Of a DNA stretch of 64,000 bases, positions 1 to 8,565 are shown piece after piece (position 1 is the stretch's first letter; every line of letters begins with the position of its first letter). This stretch comes from Belnapia mucosa (GTDB lineage Bacteria > Pseudomonadota > Alphaproteobacteria > Acetobacterales > Acetobacteraceae), in assembly GCF_016775475.1 (NCBI RefSeq), contig NZ_JAEUXJ010000002.1:348013-412012 (forward strand). Direction: 5' to 3'. Both the position numbers and the translations under genes were made by a program. Under the pieces are notes generated by a model. The model searched no databases. It was not told the DNA's origin and worked only from the letters and a program-made list of their open reading frames with translations.

Positions 1-27
1 CCGCGGAAGGGCACCAGGTCAGAGGTA

Positions 28-678
<651 letters not shown>

Positions 679-690
679 TGTCCGTCTCCC

Positions 691-1401
691 TTACGCCAGC
701 ACGCGCTTGCGGGTGGTGCGCTGCTCGATCCGCTTGTCGAAGCCGGGCGGGCACTGGATCATGCGCTTCACGAAGACGCCCGGGGTGATGATGTGGTCCG
801 GGTCGATCTCGCCCGGCTGCACCAGATGCTCGACCTGCGCCACCGTCATGCGGCCGGCGGTCGCCATCATCGGGTTGAAGTTCCGCGCCGTCTTCCGATA
901 GACGAGGTTGCCCTCGGTATCGCCCTTCCAGGCATGGATGATGGACAGGTCGGCGACGAGGCCGCGTTCCTGCACATAGGTCTCGCCGTCGAACTCTGCC
1001 GTCGGCTTGCCCTCGGCCACCTTCGTGCCGACGCCGGTCTTCGTATAGAAGGCCGGGATCCCGGCGCCGCCGGCGCGGATGCGCTCGGCCAGCGTGCCCT
1101 GCGGGTTGAACTCGATCTCGAGCTGGCCGGCCAGGTATTGCTCGGCGAAGGTCTTGTTCTCGCCGACATAGCTGCTGATCATCTTCCGCACCTGGCGGGT
1201 CTGCAGCAGCAGCCCGAGGCCCGCATCATCGATGCCGGCATTGTTCGAGACGATGGTGAGGTCGCGCACGCCGCTGTCGCGAATCGCCTCGATCAGCAGG
1301 GATGGAATGCCGCAGAGGCCGAAGCCGCCGGACATGATCATCATCCCGTCGCGCAACACGCCCGCCAGCGCGTCCTTCGCGTCGCGGTACACCTTCCCCA
1401 T
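691..1401 (-). CDS. scoA: 3-oxoacid CoA-transferase, subunit A
   Basis: This is the alpha subunit partner of the downstream scoB product. The protein has 236 residues, the usual size, and carries the family-typical glycine-rich segment GGFGLCGIPSLLIEAI near residues 24-40 and the SNNAG segment shortly after. Its GGGAG ribosome site is well placed. It is the first gene of a two-gene minus-strand operon, and the tRNA-Ala promoter lies in the 117-nt gap behind it. The likely role is ketone-body or short 3-oxoacid activation. Exact substrate specificity (Sco, Ato or Pca type) cannot be decided from sequence alone. Confidence 0.93.
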   Translation of the reverse strand: MGKVYRDAKDALAGVLRDGMMIMSGGFGLCGIPSLLIEAIRDSGVRDLTIVSNNAGIDDAGLGLLLQTRQVRKMISSYVGENKTFAEQYLAGQLEIEFNPQGTLAERIRAGGAGIPAFYTKTGVGTKVAEGKPTAEFDGETYVQERGLVADLSIIHAWKGDTEGNLVYRKTARNFNPMMATAGRMTVAQVEHLVQPGEIDPDHIITPGVFVKRMIQCPPGFDKRIEQRTTRKRVLA

Positions 1402-1473
1402 GGGCTCAAGCTCCCTCGATCCGGCGGCAACCTAGTCTTCCGAAGAATGCGACGAAAGAGGCGAAGGGGCCTC

Positions 1474-1502
1474 TTGCGCCCCCCGCGAGGGGCGGTTATA
1501 CC
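1474..1502 (+). promoter_or_regulatory. sigma-70-like promoter of tRNA-Ala
   Basis: The -35 hexamer TTGCGC (1474-1479) and -10 hexamer TATACC (1497-1502) are separated by exactly 17 nt. Both match 4 of 6 consensus positions. The predicted transcription start near 1509 is about 10 nt before the mature tRNA 5' end. Position and spacing fit a dedicated tRNA promoter, but this is a pattern match only. Confidence 0.55.
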
Positions 1503-1518
1503 GCGCCACCTTCCCGGG

Positions 1519-1594
<76 letters not shown>

Positions 1595-1606
1595 GGAAGT
1601 TCACCA

Positions 1607-1643
1607 GGGCTTGGTCGCTACGGCGACCGGGCCCTTGTTGATT
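1607..1643 (+). terminator. Rho-independent terminator of tRNA-Ala
   Basis: A 12-bp stem (1607-1618 with 1623-1634, including two G-T pairs) is closed by the tetraloop TACG on a C-G pair, that is a C(UACG)G loop of the very stable UNCG class. It is followed by the T-rich tract TTGTTGATT. It starts 12 nt after the tRNA CCA end. On the opposite strand it could also stop read-through from the convergent mdlC gene, but no T tract follows in that direction. Confidence 0.8.
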
Positions 1644-1650
1644 CCGGGCC

Positions 1651-3228
1651 TCAGCTTTTCCGGTAAAGCGTCGGGATCGCCGGATCGACCGCGACCGAGA
1701 GCAGCATCGGCCCCGGCGCGGCAAAGGCTTGGCGCAGGGCTGGCTCGATCTCCCCGGGCTCCGTGACCCGCAGCGCCGGGCAGCCCATGCCGGCGGCGAG
1801 GCTCGGGAAGTCGAGGCCGGGCAGGTCGATCCCCGGCGCATGCTCCACCCCCAGCACCTGGCTGAAGGACCGCATGGCGCCATAGCCGGCATTGTCCACG
1901 ACGATGACCGTGACCGGCAGCGCCTCCCGCACCGCGGTCCAGAGCGCCTGGATCGAATACATCATGGATCCGTCGCCGATGACCGCCACCACCCGCCGGC
2001 CCGGCTGGGCCAGCGCCACCCCGACCGCGGCCGGCAGCCCGTAGCCGAGGCCGCCGCTCGCCATGGTGTAGAAGCCGCCCCAATCGGGAATCGGCAGATG
2101 CGCCTGGATCGCCGGGCGGTGGGAGGGCGCCTCCTCGACGATGATGGAATCGGCCGGGCGGGCGCGGGCGAGTTCGTGGAAGAGGAAGCCGGCCGGGATC
2201 GGGCCGGCGGGCGCGGGCGCCGGCGGCAGGGCGCGCGGCGGCGGGGCAGGGCGAGTTGCCTCCGGCAGCAGCGCGGCCAGGGTCGGCAGGCCGAGGCGGA
2301 GGCTGCCGAGGATGCCCATGCCGGTAGGGGCGGCGGCGATCGCCTCGCCCTCGACCGTCATCTGGATCACCGGCGGCAGGCGGTACTGGCCGGCGACATG
2401 GAAGGTGAAGACCGGGGCGCCGAGGACCAGCACCAGGTCATAGGGGGCGAGGGCCGCCGTCACCGCCTCCGGCGCCGCGGCCAGGAAGCCGGCAAAGAGA
2501 GGATGCCCCTCCGGGAAGCTCACCCGGCTGGAAAAGGGGCTGGCCAGGACCGGGGCGCGGAGCCGCTCGGCCAGCGCCACCGCGGCGGGGCCGGCGCCCG
2601 TCGCATCCACCTCCGGCCCGATCACCAGCACGGGGCGCTGGCTGGCGGCGAGCGCCGTGGCGGCCTCGGCCAGCAGTGCCGGGTCGGGCGCCGTCTCCCA
2701 GCCGACGCGGCGGGGTGGCAGCGGCGCGGCGGGGGCCGCCCAGTCATCCATCGGGATGGAGACGAAAGTCGGGCCGCAGGGGGGCTGCATGGCGATGTGC
2801 CAGGCATGGGCGATGGCGGCCGGGACATCCTCGGCCCGGGCCGGCTCGACCGACCATTTCACGTAGGGTTTCGGGAATTGCGCCGCCTCGGTGGCGCCGA
2901 GGAAGGGGTTCAACGGCAGCAGGCTGCGCGCCTGCTGGCCGGCGGTGATGACCAGCGGCGCGTGGTTGCGGAAGGCGGTGAAAATGCTGCCCGCAGCATG
3001 ACCGACGCCGGCGGCCGAGTGCAGCGAGCAGAAGGCTGCCCGGCCGGTGGCACGGGCATGGCCATCCGCCATCGCCACCACCGTGCTCTCCTGCAGGCCG
3101 AGTACGTAGCGGAAGTCGTTCGGCCAGCGGTCGAGGAAAGGCAGTTCGGTCGATCCCGGATTGCCGAAGACGGTCGTCATCCCGCAATCGCGCAGCAGAT
3201 CCATCACCGTCTGGCGCACCGTGCTCAT
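1651..3228 (-). CDS. mdlC: Benzoylformate decarboxylase (ThDP-dependent)
   Basis: The enzyme converts benzoylformate to benzaldehyde and CO2 using thiamine diphosphate and Mg2+. The 525-residue protein aligns from memory with Pseudomonas putida MdlC in nearly the same numbering. FGNPGS has Ser26, LQE has Glu47, LHSAAG has His70, and PVFTFH has His277 (His281 in MdlC), so all four active-site residues are kept. The ThDP/Mg motif starts GDGS at 418-421. The ATG at 3228 was chosen because it has a GGAAAGGG ribosome site and matches the MdlC N-terminus; an upstream in-frame ATG would add 30 unrelated residues. It is divergent from the Asp/Glu racemase-like gene. No mandelate racemase or dehydrogenase is visible, so the physiological 2-keto acid may differ. 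Confidence 0.85.
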   Translation of the reverse strand: MSTVRQTVMDLLRDCGMTTVFGNPGSTELPFLDRWPNDFRYVLGLQESTVVAMADGHARATGRAAFCSLHSAAGVGHAAGSIFTAFRNHAPLVITAGQQARSLLPLNPFLGATEAAQFPKPYVKWSVEPARAEDVPAAIAHAWHIAMQPPCGPTFVSIPMDDWAAPAAPLPPRRVGWETAPDPALLAEAATALAASQRPVLVIGPEVDATGAGPAAVALAERLRAPVLASPFSSRVSFPEGHPLFAGFLAAAPEAVTAALAPYDLVLVLGAPVFTFHVAGQYRLPPVIQMTVEGEAIAAAPTGMGILGSLRLGLPTLAALLPEATRPAPPPRALPPAPAPAGPIPAGFLFHELARARPADSIIVEEAPSHRPAIQAHLPIPDWGGFYTMASGGLGYGLPAAVGVALAQPGRRVVAVIGDGSMMYSIQALWTAVREALPVTVIVVDNAGYGAMRSFSQVLGVEHAPGIDLPGLDFPSLAAGMGCPALRVTEPGEIEPALRQAFAAPGPMLLSVAVDPAIPTLYRKS

Positions 3229-3323
3229 GCTGCCCTTTCCCCCGTGTCGACGCTGATGGTGTCCGGCGTCGTCCTGGGCGACGCTAGGCGGAAAGCCCGC
3301 GACCCCGGAAGGGACCACCCCGC

Positions 3324-4034
3324 ATGACCCGCCCCGCCATCGGCACCATCCTCCCCTCCTCCAACCGCATGGTGGAGAGGGTGCTCACCGCGCTCATGGC
3401 CCATTTTCCGGGCGTCGATTCCTGCGTCGCCCGCATCCCCTATTTCGGCCAGGGGCAGGGCCAGCCGGCGGATGCCTACGACACGGCGAGCTTCGAGGCG
3501 GCGGCACGGCTTCTCTCCCATGCCGCGGTGGGCGTGGTCTGCTGGAACGGCACGCGCGGCGCGGCGCTCGGCCTGGAGCACGACCGGGCGCTGGCCGCGG
3601 CGATGGCGGCCGCGGCGGGCTGTCCAGCCACCACCACGGCGCTGGAGACGGCGCGGCTGCTGGAACGGCTGGGCGTGCGGCGGATCGGCCTCGTCGCCCA
3701 GGGGCCGCTGGAGGAGGCGGCCGCCCATGCCGCTGGCCTGCCGGCCGAGACGGTCGGGCTGCGGGGCCTTGGGATCCGGAACAATGCCGAGGCGAGCGCG
3801 GTCGATCCCGCGACGCTGGCGGCCCTGGCACGCGAGGTGGCGCCGGGCGCGGAGGCGGTGCTGCTCTGGAGCACCAACCTCCCCGGATTGGGACTGATGG
3901 CGGGGCTGGAGGCGGAGCTCGGCATCCCCGTCCTCGATTCCGCCGCCATCGGCGTCAGGGCCTGCCTGGCAGCGGTCGGGGTGGACCCCCGTGCCGCCGC
4001 CGGCTTCGGCCGGCTGTTCAGCCTGCCAGGCTAG
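3324..4034 (+). CDS. Asp/Glu racemase superfamily enzyme (maleate isomerase / arylmalonate decarboxylase-like)
   Basis: This 236-residue protein has the N-terminal pattern of maleate cis-trans isomerases and arylmalonate decarboxylases (GTILPSSNRMVER). A candidate first catalytic cysteine is Cys73 in VVCWNGT. The segment where the family normally has the second cysteine reads LLWSTNLPG, with Ser183 at the likely catalytic position. A single-Cys active site argues against a standard two-Cys racemase or isomerase and would fit a decarboxylase-like or altered reaction, but that is inference. It is transcribed divergently from mdlC across a 95-nt gap, so the two may share regulation. The substrate is unknown. 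Confidence 0.7.
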   Translation: MTRPAIGTILPSSNRMVERVLTALMAHFPGVDSCVARIPYFGQGQGQPADAYDTASFEAAARLLSHAAVGVVCWNGTRGAALGLEHDRALAAAMAAAAGCPATTTALETARLLERLGVRRIGLVAQGPLEEAAAHAAGLPAETVGLRGLGIRNNAEASAVDPATLAALAREVAPGAEAVLLWSTNLPGLGLMAGLEAELGIPVLDSAAIGVRACLAAVGVDPRAAAGFGRLFSLPG

Positions 4035-4035
4035 A

Positions 4036-4132
4036 GCATGATCGCCGAAGGCTGGAACGGCCGGAGGCGTGAATCATGCGACCCAAACAATGAACTCAAG
4101 CGCGATCCACGATCACCGGATCGCGGATCGTG
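4036..4132. repeat. Extragenic element with three inverted repeats
   Basis: Directly after a stop codon, GCATGAT (4036-4042) is mirrored by ATCATGC (4073-4079). A second structure follows: GCGATCC (4102-4108) with GGATCGC (4118-4124), overlapping CACGATC (4108-4114) with GATCGTG (4126-4132), which gives two mutually exclusive hairpins. The element fills the convergent gap between the racemase-like gene and glf. It resembles GCATGATC-type extragenic palindromes common in high-GC Alphaproteobacteria. A transcription-stop role for both genes is possible, but there is no T tract. Confidence 0.5.
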
Positions 4133-4134
4133 CT

Positions 4135-5304
4135 TTAGTCGCCGGCCGCGGCGCGGCGCAGCATCTCGTCGTCATTCGCCGCCTCGGGCGGCAGGCTGGC
4201 ATCGATGCGGTTGAAGGTCGCCAGGGCCTGACCGACGATCTGGTCCATGTTGTAGTAGCGATAGGTCGCCAGCCGCCCGACGAACCAGACATCCGTCTGC
4301 GCATCCGCCAGCGCCTCGTAGCGCTTGTAGAGCGCCTGGTTCTCCGGGCGGGGAATCGGGTAGTACGGATCGCCCTCGCCGCTCGGATATTCCAGCGTGA
4401 TGGTGGTCTTCGGATGCTGCTGCCCAGTGAGGTGCTTGTACTCGCTGATGCGGGTATAGGGCACTTCCTCGGCCGGGTAGTTCACGGTGCCGACCGGCTG
4501 GTATTCCGCCTGGTCCAGCGTCTTGTGCTCGAACCGCAGCGAGCGGTAGGGCAGCTTGCCGTAGCGGAAGCCGAAATACTCATCGACCGGCCCGCTCCAG
4601 ATCACCCGGCGATGCGGCACCTGGTCGCGGATCTCGGCATAGTCGACGCCGGTGCGGACGGTGATGTTCGGATGCGCCAGCATGCGCTCGAACATCTTGG
4701 TGTAGCCTTCGGCCGGCATGGCCTGGAAGGTGTCGGTGAAGTAGCGGTCGTCGGTATTGGTCCGTGTCGGCACGCGGGCGGTGACGGACTTGTCCAGCTC
4801 CGACGGGTCGAGCGCCCATTGCTTGCGCGTATAGCCGCGGAAGAACAGCTCGTAGAGCTCCCGCCCGACCTTCGAGACGACGACATCCTCCGAGGTGCGG
4901 ATCGCATCGACCGTCTCGGCCCGCTCCGCCATCCACTGCTCGACCTCGCTCTCGGTCAGCGAGAGGCCGTAGAGGCTGTTGATGGTGTCGAGGTTGATCG
5001 GGATCGGCACCCGCATGGTGTTGCCAGTGCCGGGCTGCTTCACCTCGGCGAGCACGCGATGCTCATAGGGGCGCCAGGAAGTGAAGCGCGAGAGGTAGTC
5101 GAAGACCTGCTGCGAGTTGGTGTGGAAGATATGCGGGCCGTAGCGGTGCATCAGCACCCCGGCCTCGTCCAGATGGTCGTAGGCATTGCCGGCGATATGA
5201 GGCCGGCGATCGATGACCAGTACCTTCTCCCCGCGCACGGTGGCAAGGCGCTCGGCCAGGACGCTGCCGGCGAAGCCGGCGCCGACGATCAACCAATCAA
5301 ACAT
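4135..5304 (-). CDS. glf: UDP-galactopyranose mutase
   Basis: This flavoenzyme interconverts UDP-galactopyranose and UDP-galactofuranose, supplying Galf for surface glycans. The 389-residue protein begins with the FAD-binding Rossmann motif GAGFAG (residues 8-13), followed by an acidic/arginine turn and the family segment HIAGNAYD. Downstream are YGPHIFHT and the WSGPVDEYF region typical of Glf. The ATG at 5304 overlaps the upstream glycosyltransferase by 8 nt, implying translational coupling. Longer in-frame readings upstream would only re-read the glycosyltransferase in another frame. Pairing with a glycosyltransferase suggests the Galf is used by that neighbour. Confidence 0.95.
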   Translation of the reverse strand: MFDWLIVGAGFAGSVLAERLATVRGEKVLVIDRRPHIAGNAYDHLDEAGVLMHRYGPHIFHTNSQQVFDYLSRFTSWRPYEHRVLAEVKQPGTGNTMRVPIPINLDTINSLYGLSLTESEVEQWMAERAETVDAIRTSEDVVVSKVGRELYELFFRGYTRKQWALDPSELDKSVTARVPTRTNTDDRYFTDTFQAMPAEGYTKMFERMLAHPNITVRTGVDYAEIRDQVPHRRVIWSGPVDEYFGFRYGKLPYRSLRFEHKTLDQAEYQPVGTVNYPAEEVPYTRISEYKHLTGQQHPKTTITLEYPSGEGDPYYPIPRPENQALYKRYEALADAQTDVWFVGRLATYRYYNMDQIVGQALATFNRIDASLPPEAANDDEMLRRAAAGD

Positions 5305-6532
5305 GAGATGCCCTCCGCAGCGTGGTATCGGCAGCGGGGCGCTGGCGCAGCGTGGCGGCGCGCAGCCCGGCTTCGATCTGTCCATCCATTTCGGCCCAGG
5401 TCTGGTCCCAGGACATCTGGGCCAGCCGGCGATCGACCTGCTTCAGCCAGGGCGCCCGCGGCCGTTCCAGCACTTGTTGCAGGGCGGCGGCGAAGGTCAC
5501 CGGCTCCTCGGCGATCTCGACCAGTCCGGCGGTGCCATCCGGCTTCGGGCCCCAGTCGCGCACCACATCAGTGATCGGCGTCGAGACCACGGGCAGGCCG
5601 GCGGCGAGGAATTCCGGGGTCTTGGTCGGGCTGATGAAGCGCGTGCTCTCGTTCTGGGCGAAGGGCATGAAGCCGGCATCCCAGCCGCCGAGATAGCGCG
5701 GCAGCTCGGCATATTGCCGGCCGCCCAGCCAGTGGATGTTCGACAGGCGCGGCAGCGCCGCCGGGTCGATCTTCACCACCGGTCCGATCATGACGAACTG
5801 CCAGTCCGGCCGCGCCGCGGCGAGGGCGCCGACCAGCTCGGCATCCATCCGCTCATCGATCACGCCGAAGAAGCCGATCCGCGGATGCGGGATATCGGCC
5901 TGGTCCTCGGGATCCGCCTGGCCGGCCCGGGCCGCGGCGTAATGCGCGGTGTCGATCGAGGAGGGGAAGCAGGAGACCTTCGGATGCCGGTTGCGCTTCG
6001 CCTCATAAAGGCTGCGGCCGCCGGTGAAGACCAGGTCGGCCCGGGCCAGCAGCGCCCGCTCCAGCTCCAGCATCCGGGGCGGGGCACCACGGAAGGCCGA
6101 AAGCTCATCCATGCAGTCATAGACGGTGAGGTCGGGGTTGAGATGGCCGGCGAATTCCAGCGCCATCGGGGTGTAGAACCAGACCACCATCGGCCGCCCG
6201 GCCTCCGGCGCCAGCAGCTCGTCGAGCAGGCTGCGCTGGGCGGCGATGACGGCGTCGCTGGTCAGGCCCTCGGGCAGCAGCGGCACGGCGACGGTCACGC
6301 CCTGCGGCGTACGGTTCAGGTCCATCCGCGGCGAGATACCAGGATGGAAGATCGGCTCCTCGACGAAAAGGACTTCGTAGCCCCGGGCGGCGCGCGTCAG
6401 CAGGTGTTGCGGTCGCTGGAAAACGAAGTTCCAGCGCAGATGCGACAGGCACAGCAGCAGCGTGGACGGGCGCGCTGCCGGCTGGCCTTGGGCCGAGCTC
6501 TGGGCAGCGGTGCCCGGCGGGGCATCGGTCAT
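5297..6532 (-). CDS. Glycosyltransferase, GT-B type, coupled to glf
   Basis: This 411-residue protein begins with the segment LSHLRWNFVFQRPQHLL, typical of glycosyltransferases found beside UDP-galactopyranose mutase. The C-terminal nucleotide-sugar site is represented by SPTKTPEFLAAGLPVVSTP, the usual acidic-loop/Gly-Pro pattern of GT4/GT1-like enzymes. It has no signal peptide or clear membrane span, so it probably acts at the cytoplasmic face. It is first in a two-gene operon with glf (8-nt overlap). A galactofuranosyl- or hexosyltransferase acting on an exopolysaccharide or LPS is likely; the exact donor is unknown. Confidence 0.8.
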   Translation of the reverse strand: MTDAPPGTAAQSSAQGQPAARPSTLLLCLSHLRWNFVFQRPQHLLTRAARGYEVLFVEEPIFHPGISPRMDLNRTPQGVTVAVPLLPEGLTSDAVIAAQRSLLDELLAPEAGRPMVVWFYTPMALEFAGHLNPDLTVYDCMDELSAFRGAPPRMLELERALLARADLVFTGGRSLYEAKRNRHPKVSCFPSSIDTAHYAAARAGQADPEDQADIPHPRIGFFGVIDERMDAELVGALAAARPDWQFVMIGPVVKIDPAALPRLSNIHWLGGRQYAELPRYLGGWDAGFMPFAQNESTRFISPTKTPEFLAAGLPVVSTPITDVVRDWGPKPDGTAGLVEIAEEPVTFAAALQQVLERPRAPWLKQVDRRLAQMSWDQTWAEMDGQIEAGLRAATLRQRPAADTTLRRASHV

Positions 6533-6568
6533 GAGGGGTCCCTTCTGTTGCAGTCGCCTTGGGACCGC

Positions 6569-6658
6569 CGGCGGGGAACCCGCCGACAGTGGATCGATCC
6601 GGGCACACGAAGCCTGCGGGCGCAGGCCATGCCTACGGATCGGTTATGAACCCATAAC
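6569..6658. promoter_or_regulatory. Inverted repeats upstream of the glycosyltransferase-glf operon
   Basis: The 192-nt gap between nth and the glycosyltransferase holds two perfect inverted repeats. One is a 7-bp GC hairpin with a GAA loop (6569-6575 with 6579-6585), probably in the 5' leader of the minus-strand operon. The other is the AT-richer palindrome GTTATG-aacc-CATAAC (6643-6658), about 110 nt upstream of the start codon. The second looks like a protein-binding site. No convincing promoter hexamers with correct spacing were found. Confidence 0.35.
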
Positions 6659-6724
6659 GCTGCGGTCACCCCACAGGTTCCCCTCCGGCGGGTGGGCCGG
6701 AGCGGCGGCGGCAACGGGAAGGGG

Positions 6725-7465
6725 TCAGCCGGGGGCGGGCACCTTGTCGCGATAATTGCAATGCGCCGCCGCCGGGCATCGCCAGCATTCGGGCACCCGG
6801 GCCTTGCAGACGTAACGCCCGTGCAGGATCAGCCAATGATGGGCATCGCGCAATAATTCGGGAGGGCAACGCTTCACCAGCCCGTCCTCTACCTCCCGCG
6901 GCGTCTTGCCGGGTGCAAGACCGGTGCGGTTGCCGAGGCGGAAGATATGGGTATCGACCGCCATGGTGTTCTCGCCGAAGGCGACGTTGAGCACGACATT
7001 GGCGGTCTTCCGTCCCACCCCCGGCAGCGCCTCCAGCGCCTCGCGCTCGGCCGGCACCTCGCCGCCATGGCGTTCCAGCAGCAGGCGGGAGAGGGCGGCG
7101 ACATTCTTCGCCTTGCCCTGCCAGAGGCCGATGGTGCGGATGAAGGGGGCGATGCCCTCGGCGCCGAGCGCGGCCATCTCGGCCGGGCCGGGGGCGGCGG
7201 CGAAGAGGGCAGGGGTGCAGCGATTGACCGCCGCATCGGTGGTCTGGGCCGAGAGCACCACCGCCACCAGCAGGGTGAAGGGGGTGGTGTAGAGAAGCTC
7301 CGTCTCCGGCTTCGGATTGTGCATCGCCAGGGCGCGGAGAAACTCCGCCGCCTGGGCCGCCGACATCCGCCGGGCCCGGCGCGGCTGTTCCGCCGTGCCG
7401 TGCAGCGGCCGGCGGGCAGATGTTTCAGGCGCCGGGACAGCGGGCTTGACGGGAGATCGCGGCAT
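6725..7465 (-). CDS. nth: Endonuclease III (DNA glycosylase/AP lyase)
   Basis: It removes oxidised pyrimidines and cleaves the abasic strand in base-excision repair. The helix-hairpin-helix LPGVGRKTA carries catalytic Lys153, and VDTHIFR carries catalytic Asp171. The C-terminal [4Fe-4S] ligands are Cys220, Cys227, Cys230 and Cys236 in the canonical C-x6-C-x2-C-x5-C spacing. At 246 residues it is longer than typical 210-residue enzymes. The first 33 residues are a Pro/Arg-rich tail, and Met34 (7366) is an alternative start that matches the usual family N-terminus. Ribosome sites are weak at both. It is divergent from the DUF2244 gene. Confidence 0.95.
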   Translation of the reverse strand: MPRSPVKPAVPAPETSARRPLHGTAEQPRRARRMSAAQAAEFLRALAMHNPKPETELLYTTPFTLLVAVVLSAQTTDAAVNRCTPALFAAAPGPAEMAALGAEGIAPFIRTIGLWQGKAKNVAALSRLLLERHGGEVPAEREALEALPGVGRKTANVVLNVAFGENTMAVDTHIFRLGNRTGLAPGKTPREVEDGLVKRCPPELLRDAHHWLILHGRYVCKARVPECWRCPAAAHCNYRDKVPAPG

Positions 7466-7505
7466 CTTCGGGATTCAGGGCGTGACAGGACCGCCAGCCC
7501 ATCCC

Positions 7506-8054
7506 ATGTCCGGCCTCGTGATGCCAGCCCCTGCCGAACCCGTGCTGTTCGAAGCCGTCTGCACCCCGTCCCGCAGCCTCGGGCCGCGGGGCATGCGCAT
7601 CCTGGCGGCAGTGCTGCTGACGCTCTCGGCCGGGACGGGCGGATTCTTCCTAGCGCTCGGCGCCTGGCCGGTCCTCGGCTTCTCGGGCCTGGAGGCGCTA
7701 TTGGTGCTGGGGCTGATGCTGCTGCACCGGCGCCAGGCCCGGCGGGCGATGGAGGTGCTGATCCTGACCGGGGGGCGCCTGACCATCCACCGGACCGACC
7801 GGCGCGGCCGACGGGAGGAGATCGCGATCGATCCCTATTGGGCGCGGTTGCGGCTGGAGGAACGGCCCGGTCGGGTGAGCCTGCTGGTGCTGCGCCAGCG
7901 CGGCGAGTCGGTGGAGATCGGTGCCCTGCTGGGCGATGAGCAGAAGCGCGACCTGGCGCGCGCGCTCGGCGAGGCGCTGCGGCGCTGGCGGGAGCCGGTC
8001 TTCGACAACCCGCAGCTGCGGGAGCCGCCTATTCCGTCGGCGTCAGGCTCTTGA
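7506..8054 (+). CDS. DUF2244 family integral membrane protein
   Basis: This 182-residue protein has two adjacent hydrophobic segments at about residues 33-75 (starting MRILAAVLLTLSAG and including LEALLVLGLMLL). A cytoplasmic domain follows with the repeated basic/aromatic strands typical of DUF2244 (LTIHRTDRRGRRE, IDPYWARL, LLVLRQRGESVEIG). Function is unknown for the family; the domain is often near respiratory or DNA-repair genes in Alphaproteobacteria. The ATG at 7506 was chosen to avoid extensive overlap with nth; ATG 7521 is an alternative. Its last 26 nt overlap the convergent XRE regulator gene. Confidence 0.75.
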   Translation: MSGLVMPAPAEPVLFEAVCTPSRSLGPRGMRILAAVLLTLSAGTGGFFLALGAWPVLGFSGLEALLVLGLMLLHRRQARRAMEVLILTGGRLTIHRTDRRGRREEIAIDPYWARLRLEERPGRVSLLVLRQRGESVEIGALLGDEQKRDLARALGEALRRWREPVFDNPQLREPPIPSASGS

Positions 8055-8493
8055 TGAGGTCGAAGACGCGCTTGCGGACCGAGGGGTCGGTGATCCGGTA
8101 ATAGGCGCGGACGAGTTCCAGCGTCTCCCGCCGGTGCAGCGTGTCGTCTTCGAAGGCGTCCTGGCTGTCGGAGAAGCCCATGGCGCGGCGGACGCCGTTC
8201 ATGGTGCCGCCCATCGCATCCGGCATGTCGTCGAAGAAGAAGCCGATCGGCACGTCCAGCACGCGGGCGAGGTCGAACAGCCGGCTGGCGCCGATGCGGT
8301 TCACCCCACGCTCGTATTTCTGGACCTGCTGGAAGGTGAGGCCGAGCGCTTCGCCGAGCTTCTCCTGACTCATGCCGAGCAGGGTGCGTCGCAACCGGAC
8401 CCGGGTGCCGACATGCACGTCGATCGGGCTGGGGCGCGGTTCCCGCGCGGTGCGGTCGAGGAGCTCGTCGCTCGGCATGTCCGGTCCATCCAA
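8029..8493 (-). CDS. XRE-family helix-turn-helix transcriptional regulator
   Basis: This 154-residue cytosolic regulator has a Cro/C1 helix-turn-helix at about residues 28-82. It includes the sequence GMSQEKLGEALGLTFQQVQ and the following KYERGVNRIGASRL, which is highly conserved among alphaproteobacterial regulators of this group. The C-terminal half holds an acidic linker and a helix ending in FDLIKSLT. A second start at ATG 8478 (MPSDELL) is possible. A good promoter with an adjacent palindrome lies just upstream, suggesting autoregulation. Target genes are not known from this sequence. Confidence 0.85.
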   Translation of the reverse strand: MDGPDMPSDELLDRTAREPRPSPIDVHVGTRVRLRRTLLGMSQEKLGEALGLTFQQVQKYERGVNRIGASRLFDLARVLDVPIGFFFDDMPDAMGGTMNGVRRAMGFSDSQDAFEDDTLHRRETLELVRAYYRITDPSVRKRVFDLIKSLTPTE

Positions 8494-8531
8494 TCCCAGG
8501 GAGGGCCGCCGCGGCGCCGCCCGTCATGGTT

Positions 8532-8560
8532 GTTTTAGGGGTGCAGCAACGAAGCGTCAA
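8532..8560 (-). promoter_or_regulatory. Promoter of the XRE regulator gene
   Basis: Read on the minus strand, -35 TTGACG (8560-8555) and -10 TAAAAC (8537-8532) are separated by exactly 17 nt. Matches to the sigma-70 consensus are 5/6 and 4/6. The start of transcription would fall near 8525, leaving a 5' leader of about 30 nt before ATG 8493. This separates the regulator from the upstream lnt gene despite their shared orientation. Confidence 0.6.
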
Positions 8561-8565
8561 TACTT

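Noticed and set aside
1601..2083. Short frames overlapping mdlC and the tRNA terminator
   Set aside because: Out-of-frame shadows; mdlC has full active-site conservation in its own frame.
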